From the NCBI GenBank assembly GCA_947169505.1, contig CAMVPZ010000052.1:1-5585 (forward strand): DNA of 5,585 nt, given 5' to 3'. Source of the stretch: an uncultured Pseudomonadota bacterium. Its GTDB lineage: Bacteria; Pseudomonadota; Alphaproteobacteria; Rs-D84. The position numbers and the translations under genes were made by a program. This document shows, piece by piece, positions 1 to 4,919 of the stretch (position 1 is the stretch's first letter; every line of letters starts with the position of its first letter). The notes below the pieces were generated by a model that saw nothing but the letters and a program-made list of their open reading frames with translations, did no database searches and was not told the origin of the DNA.

Positions 1-610
1 AATGATGATTGCCAAAAAATCCACGATATGCTGACAAAGGTGATGGATGCGCACTGGTTAAAATCAAATTTTCTGTCGCATTAACAAATTCTGCTTTCTT
101 TTGAGCGAAAGAACCCCAAAGCATATAAACAACATGTTTTCGGTTTTGCGCCAGTGCTTTTATAACTGCATCTGTAAAAATTTCCCAGCCTATACCAGAA
201 TGTGAAGTCGCTGCATGTGCCCGAACCGTCAAAGTAGAATTCAACAATAAAACCCCCTGATTCGCCCATGCCGTCAAATCACCATTTGTGATGCTTTTAT
301 GCCCGATATCGCTTTCAATTTCTTTGTAAATATTTATCAGTGATGGTGGCAAATCAACCCCAGACTCCACAGAAAAACAAAGCCCGTGTGCCTGGCCAGG
401 TTCATGATATGGATCTTGTCCAATAATAACAACTTTGACTTTTGATAAAGGGCATAGATTAAATGCGTTAAAAATATTTTTAGGCTCTGGATAAATTGTT
501 TTACCGGACAAATATTCACCCCGCACAAAATCGGTTAATTTTTTGAAATAATCTTTTTCAAATTCTGCGCTTAACACATCTTTCCAAGATTGTTCAATTT
601 TCACATCCAT
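1..610 (-). CDS. ung: Uracil-DNA glycosylase, family 1 (C-terminus cut by window edge)
   Basis: Removes uracil from DNA by cleaving the N-glycosidic bond, the first step of base-excision repair of deaminated cytosine; cytosolic and monofunctional. Translating the minus strand from the ATG at 610-608 gives 203 codons open to the window edge, beginning MDVKIEQSWK. All family-1 motifs are present: the water-activating loop GQDPYH at residues 64-69 (catalytic Asp66), GLCFS at 76-80 with the uracil-stacking Phe79, LLLN at 121-124 with uracil-specific Asn124, and the DNA-intercalating loop HPSPLS at 188-193 (catalytic His188). Family members are about 220-230 residues, so only some 20 C-terminal residues are missing. 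The start is supported by AAAGGA (619-624) eight nt upstream, and by the glycosylase-typical N-terminus (SWKDVLSAEFEKDYF). The gene overlaps the preceding HhH-GPD gene by 17 nt, implying translational coupling. Identification is secure. Confidence 0.96.
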   Translation of the reverse strand, partial: MDVKIEQSWKDVLSAEFEKDYFKKLTDFVRGEYLSGKTIYPEPKNIFNAFNLCPLSKVKVVIIGQDPYHEPGQAHGLCFSVESGVDLPPSLINIYKEIESDIGHKSITNGDLTAWANQGVLLLNSTLTVRAHAATSHSGIGWEIFTDAVIKALAQNRKHVVYMLWGSFAQKKAEFVNATENLILTSAHPSPLSAYRGFFGNHH

Positions 611-1268
611 TCTTTAATTCCTTTATTAAACCGTTTTGAGCAGACTTCCACAAAACCACATCAATATAACCACGTGGTAATTTTGTTTCATTTTCCAAAC
701 ATTCAAACATTTCATCGCAATATTTTTTTATATCCCTGTTCAATTTTCCATTATCTATTTTTTGCGCTAAACAGCTATTTCCACCGTACATAACACCAAG
801 TCTTTGAATCCAAATATCATATTTAACAACATTTTCACCAAGATTTCGCGCCAAATGATTTGCGGTAATTTTTCCAATATGCGGCAAAGTTTGTAAATAA
901 ATTAATTTTTCATCTAAACATTTGCAATTATAAAAGCCATCACAAAAACCTTTTCTGTTTTTCCAAACTTTACAAATCGCATTTATTTTATTTTTGTTAT
1001 TAAAAATTTTTAATAAATCTTCTGTGCATGGATTTTCCGGCATTTTTTTCATTATAATTTTGTGAATACGTTTGGCAGTTTTTTGTGAAAAACCACCAGC
1101 CAAAATCACATAAGCAACCGCAGACGCAAATTCATCCATTGATAATTTTTTTGGGTTTGATAAATTTTGTTTAATTTCATCAAAAGATTTATCATCACTA
1201 TCCAAACCCATTTCATACAAACGAGACTCTAAATCAAAAAACCAAGATGCAGAAAATATTTTATCCAT
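594..1268 (-). CDS. HhH-GPD superfamily DNA glycosylase, probably monofunctional
   Basis: A 224-residue protein with the core of the endonuclease III/AlkA/MutY superfamily. A helix pair around residues 50-72 (AYVILAGGFSQKTAKRI) matches the usual N-terminal element. The helix-hairpin-helix LPHIGKITANHLARNLG spans 128-144. The GPD segment follows with VVKYDIWIQRL, giving catalytic Asp151. At the Nth Lys120 position (GVGRK-T) this protein has Ile134 (HIGKI-T), so beta-lyase activity is unlikely unless Lys133 substitutes. There is no C-terminal CX6CX2CX5C iron-sulfur cluster. The C-terminal YIDVVLWKSAQNG (201-213) resembles the closing helix of small HhH-GPD proteins. It presumably excises a damaged base in base-excision repair, but the substrate cannot be read from the sequence. 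The start overlaps the upstream gene by 8 nt with a weak purine-rich RBS; the stop lies 17 nt inside ung. Superfamily assignment is strong; subfamily is open. Confidence 0.85.
   Translation of the reverse strand: MDKIFSASWFFDLESRLYEMGLDSDDKSFDEIKQNLSNPKKLSMDEFASAVAYVILAGGFSQKTAKRIHKIIMKKMPENPCTEDLLKIFNNKNKINAICKVWKNRKGFCDGFYNCKCLDEKLIYLQTLPHIGKITANHLARNLGENVVKYDIWIQRLGVMYGGNSCLAQKIDNGKLNRDIKKYCDEMFECLENETKLPRGYIDVVLWKSAQNGLIKELKNGCEN
619..624 (-). promoter_or_regulatory. Ribosome binding site of ung
   Basis: On the minus strand this reads AAAGGA, eight nt before the ung ATG. It lies inside the 3' end of the upstream glycosylase gene, so ung can be loaded independently although the two reading frames overlap. 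Confidence 0.65.
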
Positions 1269-1581
1269 TTCTTTTTTTAAATTTTGTTATAGCAGCATAA
1301 AGAACAGAATTATCGGGCGATTTATCAGCAGCAATAATTTCTTGTTTTATTTTTTCACGCGCTGCATCAAAAGCCCGATTTGATTCATCTATATTTAACT
1401 GTTTTTTCAATTCGTTATAGCGTGCAATTTTAATAGGGTCTTTGGTAGAATTATGGTGATTATTCAAAACTTCATATTCTAGTCTGGCGTATTCTTCAAA
1501 CAAAGGATCTGATTCCATTACTTTTCTGTCCCCATTTTCAAAGACAATTTCACCATCTTTGTTTATTTTATAATCCACCAT
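1261..1581 (-). CDS. Conserved-looking hypothetical protein, 106 aa, in the gyrB-ung cluster
   Basis: I do not recognise this protein. It is small, charged and soluble: no signal peptide, no membrane segment, no cysteine. An N-terminal beta-like stretch (DYKINKDGEIVFENGDRKV) reads as a short hairpin. Most of the rest looks helical (residues about 28-62 and 67-86), rich in Glu, Lys, Asn and Asp, possibly coiled. It ends with a basic tail, KFKKRNG. It is likely a real gene: a strong Shine-Dalgarno AAGGAG (1587-1592) sits five nt before its ATG, it begins 25 nt after gyrB, and its last 8 nt overlap the start of the glycosylase gene. The position suggests co-expression with gyrB and the two repair glycosylases, but gives no function. 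Confidence 0.7.
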   Translation of the reverse strand: MVDYKINKDGEIVFENGDRKVMESDPLFEEYARLEYEVLNNHHNSTKDPIKIARYNELKKQLNIDESNRAFDAAREKIKQEIIAADKSPDNSVLYAAITKFKKRNG

Positions 1582-1586
1582 ATTCT

Positions 1587-1592
1587 CTCCTT
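1587..1592 (-). promoter_or_regulatory. Ribosome binding site of the 106-aa gene
   Basis: Minus strand AAGGAG, five nt before the ATG at 1581-1579. It is the best Shine-Dalgarno match in the window and lies in the 25-nt gap after gyrB. There is no terminator in that gap, which supports read-through from gyrB. Confidence 0.75.
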
Positions 1593-1606
1593 TGTTGTTT
1601 TATTAC

Positions 1607-3715
1607 TTACACATCCAAATTAGCATTCAACGCATTTTCAACGATAAAATCACGACGTGGTTCAACAACATCACCCATCAACATAGAAATAACTTCATCA
1701 GCCTGTGATGCATCTGTAATTTTAACCTGGAAAAGCGAACGATGATTTGGATCCATCGTTGTTTCCCATAATTGTTCAGCGTTCATTTCACCCAAACCTT
1801 TATAGCGTTGAATCTTTAAACCATTTTTCGCATATTCAAATGCAGTATTCAAAAGATTGAATGCGCCCCAAATTTTTTGTGATTTAGATTTAACACGCAA
1901 AGTTGTTGGTTTTGAAAAAATTTCAATCAATTCATCACGTCCAGACATTCTTTGCCATGCACGAATTTCTGGTCCATTGATTCTATCACGTGTTAAAACA
2001 TGTTTTTCTGTCACAGAACGCAAGGTACGTGTGATTTTAATACCTTCACTATCACTGGAAATTTTCCAGCCACGTTCGAATTCTAATTCTTCGTTGTCCA
2101 ACATATTTTCTGCCGCTGCGAAATTTTCAGCAGATTCATTTTCGAAAACTTTGTTCAACGCTAATGCTTCTACAAAACGAAGCGGCATAATATGATTCAA
2201 TGATTGCAAATTAGTTTTCATATCATCAACCAATTCCAACAAACGTTTCAAATCAGCCCCAGCCAATTGTTGACCATCAGCCGTCTCAATCATACCGTCT
2301 GTTGCCAATTGATCCAATAAATAATCGTCCATTTCACGTTCATTTTGAATATATATTTGTTGTTTACCACGTGTCACACCATAAAGTGGTGGTTTTGCAA
2401 CATAAATATAACCACGTTCAATAGCCTCTTTCATATGACGATAAAAGAACGTCATCAACAATGTTTGAATATGTTGTCCGTCAACGTCCGCATCAGTCAT
2501 GATAATAACTTTGTGATAGCGGAATTTTTCAATATCAAAGTCATCTTTGCCGATACCGGCGCCAAGCGTAGTAATAAGTGCGCCGATTGTGTCTGATCCC
2601 AACATTTTATCAAAACGCACACGTTCAACATTTAAAATCTTTCCACGTAATGGCAAAATTGCCTGGGTTTTTCTGTCACGACCTTGCTTTGCGGTACCAC
2701 CAGCCGAATCCCCCTCAACAATAAACAATTCACATTTACTTGGGTCTTTTTCGGAACAGTTAGCCAATTTTCCAGGTAAACTTCCCAATTCTGGTCCGGT
2801 TTTTTTACGTGATAATTCACGGGCTTTACGTGCCGCTTCACGAGCGGTAGCCGCTTCAATAATCTTATCAATAATCATTTTTGCGATTGTTGGGTTTTCT
2901 TCCAAATATTGATAAAGCAAATCATTCACAGTATTTTCAACCAAAGGACGAACTTCACTGGAAACCAATTTATCTTTGGTTTGCGAACCAAATTTAGGAT
3001 CCGGGATTTTTACACTGACGATACTGGTTAAACCTTCCCTAAAATCTTCGCCAGACAAATTCACTTCCTTTTTCATATTTTGTTCGGCGATATATTTATT
3101 AAGCGCACGTGTTAAACCCGCACGAAATCCCGCCAAATGTGTTCCACCATCACGATTTGGAATATTATTTGTAAAACATAATGAAGTTTCAGTATAAGCA
3201 GTTGTCCATTGTAAAACAATTTCGATATAAGAATCATCAATCGTTTTAATCATTTGAATAGGTTCTGTATTCAACAATTCTTTGGATTTATCCAAATAAG
3301 TTGCAAAGCCTTTTAATCCATCAGCAGAATGAAAACTGCGTTCAACTTTTTCTGGTCCACGTAAATCTTCCAAAATAATATGAACATTAGCATTCAAAAA
3401 CGATTGTTCACGCAACCAAACTTCCAATGTGTCAAAATCAAATTTTGTTCCTGTAAAGGTTTCTGGTGATGGTAAAAAAGTAACCTCAGTTCCATGTTCA
3501 ATACCGCTTTCATTTTTAACCACGATTAAATCGCTTGTCGGTACACCGTCTTTAAAAGTCATACGTGCTTCGTTTTCGCCACGCCAAACACGAACTTCTA
3601 ACCAAGTAGATAATGCATTAACCACGGATACACCAACCCCATGCAAACCGCCAGATACTTTATAAGCACCATTACCTTCGTTATCAAATTTTCCGCCGGC
3701 ATGCAATTCGCACAT
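1607..3715 (-). CDS. gyrB: DNA gyrase subunit B, main C-terminal part (702 codons from an internal Met)
   Basis: ATPase subunit of the GyrA2B2 type IIA topoisomerase, which introduces negative supercoils; essential. This frame carries everything after the first ~97 residues. It holds the rest of the GHKL ATPase with the ATP-lid GGLHGVGVSVVNALS (residues 22-36 of this frame), Arg51 matching E. coli Arg136 of the coumarin site, the transducer with QTK (245-247) contacting the gamma-phosphate, TOPRIM motifs EGDSAGG (334-340) and DADVD (408-412), and the C-terminal tail with QRYKGLGEMN and EPRRDFI. The conserved sequence runs upstream of the Met in the same frame (SALELI precedes MCELHAGGKF), so the ATG at 3715 is an internal methionine and not the true start. 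Joined to the 3718-4005 frame by restoring one base, GyrB would be 799 residues, close to E. coli (804). The family assignment is certain; whether a split gene is real is doubtful. Confidence 0.97.
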   Translation of the reverse strand: MCELHAGGKFDNEGNGAYKVSGGLHGVGVSVVNALSTWLEVRVWRGENEARMTFKDGVPTSDLIVVKNESGIEHGTEVTFLPSPETFTGTKFDFDTLEVWLREQSFLNANVHIILEDLRGPEKVERSFHSADGLKGFATYLDKSKELLNTEPIQMIKTIDDSYIEIVLQWTTAYTETSLCFTNNIPNRDGGTHLAGFRAGLTRALNKYIAEQNMKKEVNLSGEDFREGLTSIVSVKIPDPKFGSQTKDKLVSSEVRPLVENTVNDLLYQYLEENPTIAKMIIDKIIEAATAREAARKARELSRKKTGPELGSLPGKLANCSEKDPSKCELFIVEGDSAGGTAKQGRDRKTQAILPLRGKILNVERVRFDKMLGSDTIGALITTLGAGIGKDDFDIEKFRYHKVIIMTDADVDGQHIQTLLMTFFYRHMKEAIERGYIYVAKPPLYGVTRGKQQIYIQNEREMDDYLLDQLATDGMIETADGQQLAGADLKRLLELVDDMKTNLQSLNHIMPLRFVEALALNKVFENESAENFAAAENMLDNEELEFERGWKISSDSEGIKITRTLRSVTEKHVLTRDRINGPEIRAWQRMSGRDELIEIFSKPTTLRVKSKSQKIWGAFNLLNTAFEYAKNGLKIQRYKGLGEMNAEQLWETTMDPNHRSLFQVKITDASQADEVISMLMGDVVEPRRDFIVENALNANLDV

Positions 3716-3717
3716 GA

Positions 3718-4005
3718 TTAATTCAAGCGCAGACCGACTGTTTCATGATTGATATCAAATGGCATACCACGACCATTATCACGAATTGTTGTTGACCCAT
3801 CAGCATTCAACGAAACATACACAGTATCAGCATATCCGGCCATTGCTTCGTCAATAGAATTATTAACAACTTCATAAATCATATGGTGTAAACCGTCCCC
3901 ACCTTCGCCAACGTCACCGATATACATTCCCGGTCTTTTTTTGACCGCTTCAAGACCTTTTAAAACTTTAATTGAATCACCTGTATATTCATTATTAACT
4001 GCCAT
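3718..4005 (-). CDS. gyrB: DNA gyrase subunit B, N-terminal part (95 codons, ends at a frameshift)
   Basis: True N-terminus of GyrB: IKVLKGLEAVKKRPGMYIGD is the family signature. The GHKL ATPase motifs are present: EVVNNSIDEA (45-54), whose Asn49 matches Mg-ATP ligand Asn46 of E. coli, and DNGRGMP (77-83), with Asp77 and Arg80 matching E. coli Asp73 and Arg76 of the adenine/coumarin site. After DINHET the frame runs into five non-homologous residues and a TAA at 3720-3718. The next frame supplies RSALELIMCELHAGGKF, exactly what should follow, so one base is missing near 3737-3738 (codon G-T before CGG; GGT would give TGRSALELIM). The start is supported by AAAGGA (4013-4018), seven nt upstream of the ATG, and a good promoter behind it. 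Alone this fragment lacks the ATP lid and could not form a working ATPase. Confidence 0.95.
   Translation of the reverse strand: MAVNNEYTGDSIKVLKGLEAVKKRPGMYIGDVGEGGDGLHHMIYEVVNNSIDEAMAGYADTVYVSLNADGSTTIRDNGRGMPFDINHETVGLRLN
3736..3739 (-). other. gyrB: Frameshift point in gyrB (one base missing)
   Basis: On the minus strand ACA GTC GGT CTG CGC reads T-V-G-L-R in the upstream frame. Homology demands T-x-R-S-A-L, obtained as ACA, G-T with one base lost, CGG TCT GCG CTT. Adding one G (GG instead of G) restores the whole 799-residue protein. No X-XXY-YYZ slippery heptamer or following stem-loop is evident, so a sequencing/assembly error or a genuine mutation is more likely than programmed frameshifting. 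Confidence 0.88.
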
Positions 4006-4012
4006 TTAAAAA

Positions 4013-4018
4013 TCCTTT
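4013..4018 (-). promoter_or_regulatory. gyrB: Ribosome binding site of gyrB
   Basis: Minus strand AAAGGA, seven nt before the ATG at 4005-4003. It fixes the gyrB start at MAVNNEYTGDSIKVL. Confidence 0.7.
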
Positions 4019-4032
4019 CTTTTTACGTGGAA

Positions 4033-4061
4033 AATATAGCAATTTATGATATAATTATCAA
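4033..4061 (-). promoter_or_regulatory. Sigma70-type promoter for the gyrB cluster
   Basis: On the minus strand there is TTGATA (4061-4056; 5/6 to TTGACA), a spacer of exactly 17 nt, then TATATT (4038-4033; 5/6 to TATAAT). Transcription would start about 20 nt before the gyrB ATG, giving a short leader with the RBS. It overlaps the divergent plus-strand -10 box. Boxes are seen; activity is inferred. Confidence 0.72.
4047..4055 (+). promoter_or_regulatory. Extended -10 promoter for the RusA-like gene
   Basis: TGATATAAT is a perfect extended -10 element (TGn plus TATAAT at 4050-4055). No good -35 box stands 17 nt upstream (GTGGAA at best), which an extended -10 can do without. The start point would be near 4062, leaving a leader of about 37 nt before the ATG at 4099. 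It lies within the -35/spacer region of the gyrB promoter, so the two polymerases would compete. Confidence 0.6.
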
Positions 4062-4098
4062 GAGAAAACAACAAAAATTTAAACCAAATGGATAAACC

Positions 4099-4668
4099 AT
4101 GAAATTCAAATTATTATACTATGGTGATATATTAACGAACCCCAAAAAGCGGGCCCAGCATATCGCCGATATCCGTATGCAATTTCACCCCCAGTTAAAA
4201 AAATTGGTAACATTACAACCATGGAACAATTTGACAAAATTTATGATGCCTGACGCAAAAAAAAGCCCTGTTATAACCCGACATATTGGTGGCATAGATT
4301 GGAATCCGGTAATCAGCCCGACTTTGAAAATGATTGCAGAATTGGATATATTGTTAATGCACCCTGAAATTATGGGTGTGCCACATTCAGACATAGACAA
4401 TCGTGTAAAAACAATCCTGGACGGTCTGCGTTGTCCGCAAAACGAACATGAAATCGGTCAAAACACACCAAATAATATTGGACCAATATATACATTATTG
4501 GACGATGACCACCTGGTGACAAAATTAACTGTTAACACCAGCCACTTATTATCGCCACACATATTTTCAACGAAACCGACAAAAACACCGGATTCTGTAT
4601 TTATGTTAATCGACGTAAATGTCCGTGTGACCGAAGGCACTTTGGAAAACCTGCCATTTATGGTGTAA
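4099..4668 (+). CDS. RusA-like (Holliday junction resolvase fold) protein, 189 aa
   Basis: Recognised by its acidic motifs and not by close similarity to E. coli RusA. SDIDNRVKTILDGLR (97-111) matches the RusA DxDN-(L/R)xKxxxDAL helix, where the two Asp bind metal, and LLDDDHLVTKLTV (133-145) matches the later DD.q..el segment with the third catalytic Asp. RusA enzymes are dimers that cut four-way DNA junctions. This longer variant begins MKFKLLYYGDI and has an IRMQFHPQLKKL segment (25-36) that I recall from a widespread family of uncharacterised bacterial proteins with a similar core. It has no signal peptide or membrane segment. The start at 4099 follows a weak GGA six nt upstream. It is monocistronic, divergent from gyrB, with a terminator 18 nt after its stop. 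Fold and motifs are convincing; nuclease activity is inferred, and the family may have another role. Confidence 0.72.
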   Translation: MKFKLLYYGDILTNPKKRAQHIADIRMQFHPQLKKLVTLQPWNNLTKFMMPDAKKSPVITRHIGGIDWNPVISPTLKMIAELDILLMHPEIMGVPHSDIDNRVKTILDGLRCPQNEHEIGQNTPNNIGPIYTLLDDDHLVTKLTVNTSHLLSPHIFSTKPTKTPDSVFMLIDVNVRVTEGTLENLPFMV

Positions 4669-4670
4669 TA

Positions 4671-4679
4671 TGATATAAT
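4671..4679 (+). promoter_or_regulatory. Second TGATATAAT box right after the RusA-like gene
   Basis: The same extended -10 string as at 4047-4055, in near-identical context (TATGATATAAT, followed by TCAAGA here and by TTATCAAGA upstream). It starts three nt after the stop codon. A start here would fall at the foot of the terminator hairpin, giving only a stub transcript. Perhaps a chance A/T-rich match or a duplicated fragment. Confidence 0.25.
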
Positions 4680-4686
4680 CAAGAAC

Positions 4687-4714
4687 AAAAAAATCGCCGA
4701 TTGGCGATTTTTTT
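4687..4714. terminator. Bidirectional intrinsic terminator
   Basis: Perfect 12-bp inverted repeat with a GATT loop. Seven A then TCGCC (4687-4698) pairs with GGCGA then seven T (4703-4714). The GC part of the stem is flanked by an A run on one side and a T run on the other, so it ends transcription from both directions. It serves the RusA-like gene from the left and the convergent B-repeat protein gene from the right. Confidence 0.9.
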
Positions 4715-4742
4715 AACCGATGAAAAATTTTTTTCGCATTCT

Positions 4743-4766
4743 CGTTAGAGCGTTAAATCGTTAACC
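4743..4766. repeat. Three tandem CGTTA units at an 8-bp period
   Basis: CGTTAGAG, CGTTAAAT and CGTTAACC follow one another without gaps (CGTTA at 4743, 4751 and 4759), four nt from the inverted repeat downstream of the B-repeat gene. Only five positions per unit are conserved, so a short protein-binding array or chance are both possible. Confidence 0.4.
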
Positions 4767-4770
4767 GCAG

Positions 4771-4794
4771 CAATTTTTGCGTAAGCAAAAATTG
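4771..4794. repeat. 10-bp perfect inverted repeat with 4-nt loop just after the stop codon
   Basis: CAATTTTTGC (4771-4780), loop GTAA, GCAAAAATTG (4785-4794). It begins five nt past the TAA of the minus-strand gene. It lacks a following T run on either strand, so it is a poor terminator, and a true terminator stands 57 nt further on. Position, perfect stem and tetranucleotide loop match the hairpin/cruciform found just downstream of variable regions in diversity-generating retroelements. That role is inferred. Confidence 0.7.
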
Positions 4795-4799
4795 GGGCA

Positions 4800-4919
4800 T
4801 TAATTGCCGGAACCAGTCGCCACCGCCCGCCGAAAGGCGGAGTAGTACAATGCGTTGCTCGAACAGCGGTCCGCGCAGCTCTGGGCGCAATAGGCCGCCG
4901 AGCCGTAGCCGGTGCCCAA
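4800..4919 (-). other. Candidate DGR variable region at the 3' end of the B-repeat gene
   Basis: In coding direction this 120-nt segment is about two thirds G+C by hand count, with about 16 adenines. About 20 of its last 38 sense codons end in C, against roughly 30 of 139 in the preceding part from the ATG at 5333. Five NNC codons stand in a row (GGC ACC GGC TAC GGC, 4916-4902), then pairs such as GAC CGC and TAC TAC TCC among constant Cys/Ala codons. Adenine mutagenesis of AAC codons in a template would leave this pattern. The 3' end (4835-4808: TTT CGG CGG GCG GTG GCG) is very GC-rich, like an IMH. No matching template repeat or reverse transcriptase is in the window, so this is a hypothesis. 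Confidence 0.5.

Noticed and set aside
81..528. Two short minus-strand reading frames (81-269 and 337-528)
   Set aside because: They lie in other frames inside ung. The ung frame has all catalytic motifs and is open throughout, so these are shadows.
1857..3665. Several plus-strand reading frames of 70-120 codons opposite gyrB
   Set aside because: They are antisense shadows of the conserved gyrB frame, with no credible RBS or recognisable domain.
3713..3750. Programmed -1 ribosomal frameshifting in gyrB
   Set aside because: The direction would be right, but there is no slippery heptamer at the junction and no clear stem-loop after it. Gyrase B is not known to need recoding. A missing base explains the pattern more simply.
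4771..4794. Inverted repeat after the B-repeat gene as an ordinary intrinsic terminator
   Set aside because: The stem is A/T-rich with no T run following on either strand, while a textbook bidirectional terminator is at 4687-4714.
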